DNA from: Bacteroidota bacterium | GTDB lineage: Bacteria > Bacteroidota > Bacteroidia > Bacteroidales > Prolixibacteraceae | Direction of reading: 5' to 3' | Assembly: GCA_030632865.1 (NCBI GenBank) | Contig: DAOVTY010000127.1 | Location: 1 to 8,499, forward strand | Length of the DNA stretch: 8,499 bases | Shown here: positions 6,621-8,499 of the stretch, in pieces | Numbering within the stretch: position 1 is the stretch's first letter | Layout: every line of letters starts with the position of its first letter | Program-made: the position numbers and the translations under genes | The notes under the pieces: model-generated | Seen by the model: only the letters and a program-made list of their open reading frames with translations | What the model was told of the DNA's origin: nothing | Database searches by the model: none

Positions 6621-7739
6621 TATTTTTTCGATTCCAATTCCTGGTAAATTGTTAAGAGTAACTTTTCCCTTTATTACTTCCATTCCTTTAAAAACATCGT
6701 TGCTAATTAAAAGACTACCATCGAGGTCTGCCCAGTCAACAAGTGGCGAAAGTTGCGATGCTGCAGAAACGGCACACGAAGTTTCGGTCATGCAGCCAAT
6801 CATCACTTTCATGTCTAATGCGCGGGCAACGGTTATCATTTTATGTGCTTCGCGCAAACCGGTACTTTTCATTAGTTTAATGTTTATGCCCGAATAAACA
6901 TCCTTAAATTTTGCCACATCGGATAATCGCTGAAAAGCTTCGTCGGCAATAGTTGGCAGCGGACTATTTTCTGTTAGCCACGCCATATCGTCAACTTGAT
7001 TTTTGGGAAGTGGTTGCTCAACAAATTCAATTCCTCTTTCACTCAACCAATGAATCATCTCCAAAGCATGGTTTTTGTCTTTCCACCCTTGGTTTACATC
7101 AACATACAAAGGAACATCGGTTATCGAACGAATTGTGTTAATCATCTCTTTGTCATTTCCACCACCTAGTTTTACTTTCAATACTTTAAATCGGCTAGCT
7201 TCTTTGGTTTTAAGTTTCACAACTTCTGCTGTATCAATACCAATAGTAAACGAGGTCATTGGAGTATTTTCGGGAGTAAGTCCCCAAAGTTTATATAATG
7301 GTTGATTTGCAATTTTCCCAATTAAATCGTGTAATGCGATATCTACTGATGCTTTGGCTGCTCTATTTTCTGTGTCAATAGAATCGATATACTCCATAAT
7401 CTCATCTAACCTGAAAGGATCTCTAAACTGAGCCAGATCAACTTTTTCGAGAAAACTTATTACTGATTTTTGTGATTCTCCAAGATATGGAGGCATCGAT
7501 GCTTCTCCGTATCCAATAATTCCTTCGAATTCAATTTCGGTTAAAACAACCGGAGTTGTATTTCTAGAGAACCCTGCAACAGTAAATGTATGTTTTAGTT
7601 GCAGTTTGTAAGGTTTAAATGTGAGTTTCATTTTACCGCTTTTCAATGTAGGAACTTTTGCAAATGTTTTATTTGACAATGCAACACTAAGAGATGCAAT
7701 ACCTGCTGTTTTTACAAAATTTCGTCTGTTGGTTTTCAT
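6618..7739 (-). CDS. Dipeptide epimerase (L-Ala-D/L-Glu epimerase type), Tat-exported
   Basis: An enolase-superfamily enzyme, by family expected to epimerise L-Ala-D-Glu from murein to L-Ala-L-Glu so it can be cleaved by ordinary peptidases. The 373 residues show a lid domain (about 38-150) and a barrel domain with the KxK motif Lys188-Val-Lys190, metal ligands Asp214 (YVDVNQ), Glu241 (EQPLP) and Asp266 (IADEAF), the opposite catalytic Lys288 (INIKLMK), and the D-x-D motif Asp338-Leu-Asp340 in WADLDGSLL that contacts the dipeptide amino group in known epimerases. The N-terminus carries a twin-arginine signal (NRRNFVK, then TAGIASLSVALS, cleavage likely after TFA at 27), so a folded, metal-loaded enzyme would be exported. 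The ATG at 7739 overlaps the TGA of the NlpC/P60 gene as ATGA, implying translational coupling and a shared substrate. The gene symbol ykfB would suit a homologue, but the exact dipeptide specificity cannot be read here. Confidence 0.92.
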   Translation of the reverse strand: MKTNRRNFVKTAGIASLSVALSNKTFAKVPTLKSGKMKLTFKPYKLQLKHTFTVAGFSRNTTPVVLTEIEFEGIIGYGEASMPPYLGESQKSVISFLEKVDLAQFRDPFRLDEIMEYIDSIDTENRAAKASVDIALHDLIGKIANQPLYKLWGLTPENTPMTSFTIGIDTAEVVKLKTKEASRFKVLKVKLGGGNDKEMINTIRSITDVPLYVDVNQGWKDKNHALEMIHWLSERGIEFVEQPLPKNQVDDMAWLTENSPLPTIADEAFQRLSDVAKFKDVYSGINIKLMKSTGLREAHKMITVARALDMKVMIGCMTETSCAVSAASQLSPLVDWADLDGSLLISNDVFKGMEVIKGKVTLNNLPGIGIEKI

Positions 7740-8499
7740 TTTGAATTATTTATAATTTTTTCATAAAAACTATTATTGCGAACAAACTCTATGCCCACAC
7801 CATCTGTTACGCCTTTTACTCTCATTGCTTTTACAAACCTATTTGCATAACTTGAAATATAGTTTTCGCGAGTGCTGTCGATACTGTTTATTCTTACACT
7901 TCCCGAGGCATGAATAAATTCAGTATCACCAATATACATTGCTACATGTGTTATAATTTCAGGATCGGTAATTGAATTTCCACGTCTAAAAAACAGTAAA
8001 TCACCTGGTCGCAATTCTTTCCAATCGTAAGTTTTAGAAACTACTTTTCCGTATTTTATTTGTTGAGATGCATCGCGTTGCAGAACTATCCCATTCATGT
8101 AATATATTGTAGATGTTAAGCCACTGCAATCAATTCCTTTCGATGATGTTCCTCCCCACAAATAAGGTATGCCAACAAATTTCATTGCTGTTTCAACTAA
8201 CTTATTCTCTTCAATTTGATTATTAAATAAATTTTCAGCAACAATCACCTCATCTTTTTTTACCCATGCTATTCGTTTGTCGGGATATTGTATTTGATAA
8301 TAGTTTCTATTTGATTTTAAAACAAGTAAAATACACCCAGTTACTAGATCTGTAACAGTCTGCGAATTTTCATCGGGCTTGGAATATGAAAAACCATATT
8401 GTCTGTTGTAAATAATTTTGGGGGAATTCTTATAATGATTTAGTTCATCCTGACTTTTTCTTGCAATTGCCGGAGCATCAACCCAGGCAATATATTTAT
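7736..8499 (-). CDS. SH3b and NlpC/P60 (C40) peptidoglycan endopeptidase, 5' end outside the window
   Basis: This is a YkfC-like gamma-D-glutamyl-diamino-acid endopeptidase by architecture, which would cut murein stem peptides after D-Glu and release L-Ala-D-Glu. The frame is open from the right edge, so 253 C-terminal residues are visible and the start is missing. A start at the GTG at 8248 would cut off real domains and should not be used. Visible: the end of a first SH3b domain (KYIAWVDAPAIARK), a second SH3b domain (about 26-83: VTDLVTGCILLVL, YYQIQYPDKRIAWV), then the catalytic domain with YLWGG, Cys124 in GIDCSG (codon 8128-8126), His184 in ITHVAMYIG (7948-7946) and a third polar residue, His196, in FIHASG (7912-7910). 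RDASQQ and LRPGDLLFF are also family marks. All catalytic residues are present. Its TGA overlaps the epimerase ATG. Secretion cannot be judged without the N-terminus. Confidence 0.92.
   Translation of the reverse strand, partial: KYIAWVDAPAIARKSQDELNHYKNSPKIIYNRQYGFSYSKPDENSQTVTDLVTGCILLVLKSNRNYYQIQYPDKRIAWVKKDEVIVAENLFNNQIEENKLVETAMKFVGIPYLWGGTSSKGIDCSGLTSTIYYMNGIVLQRDASQQIKYGKVVSKTYDWKELRPGDLLFFRRGNSITDPEIITHVAMYIGDTEFIHASGSVRINSIDSTRENYISSYANRFVKAMRVKGVTDGVGIEFVRNNSFYEKIINNSK

Noticed and set aside
823..7305. Several plus-strand open frames of 60 to 109 codons
   Set aside because: They lie opposite or nearly opposite well-supported minus-strand genes, have no recognisable domains and show the composition of antisense shadows.
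8246..8248. GTG at 8248 as the start of the NlpC/P60 gene
   Set aside because: The frame stays open to the right edge and encodes SH3b sequence continuous with the catalytic domain.

Overview
This AT-rich window most likely comes from a member of the Bacteroidota. The evidence is a SecDF-type translocase with an acidic linker, a DUF5916 protein, leaders without clear Shine-Dalgarno sites, and three copies of the Bacteroidota-type -7 promoter element (TAnnTTTG). The gene set would suit Marinilabiliales or Prolixibacteraceae, but I cannot place it below phylum with confidence. Every gene I accept lies on the minus strand, so transcription runs from right to left. I see no tRNA, rRNA, CRISPR array, insertion sequence or phage gene.

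In transcription order: (1) 8499-7736 is a peptidoglycan-peptide endopeptidase (SH3b plus NlpC/P60) whose 5' end lies outside the window. (2) 7739-6618 is a Tat-exported dipeptide epimerase of the enolase superfamily, overlapping gene 1 by ATGA. Together these look like a two-step route that releases L-Ala-D-Glu from murein peptides and converts it to L-Ala-L-Glu. (3) 6467-4293 is a secreted or outer-membrane DUF5916 protein with its own promoter. (4) 4108-3173 is NAD-dependent malate dehydrogenase, followed by the clearest terminator in the window (3109-3150). (5) 3006-2581 is a small single-domain retropepsin-like aspartic protease behind a leader with inverted repeats. (6) 2357-1950 is an unrecognised membrane-anchored protein of 135 residues behind the best promoter in the window. 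(7) 1799 to the left edge is secDF, the Sec-translocon accessory protein.

The most notable observation is at the left edge. The secDF frame meets a TAA at 44-42 inside the highly conserved SecD segment, and a second TAA at 32-30. The same frame then continues with recognisable SecD sequence to the edge. Both stops sit where the family has glutamate, and each is one G-to-T change (coding strand) from GAA. Other unusual residues cluster in the same 75 bases. This is either a decayed secDF or a local sequence or assembly error. Stop-codon reassignment is unlikely, because other intact genes here end in TAA.

No gap between genes exceeds 300 bases. Apart from the left edge the region looks like ordinary housekeeping and envelope-maintenance DNA, and I did not find a new multi-gene system.
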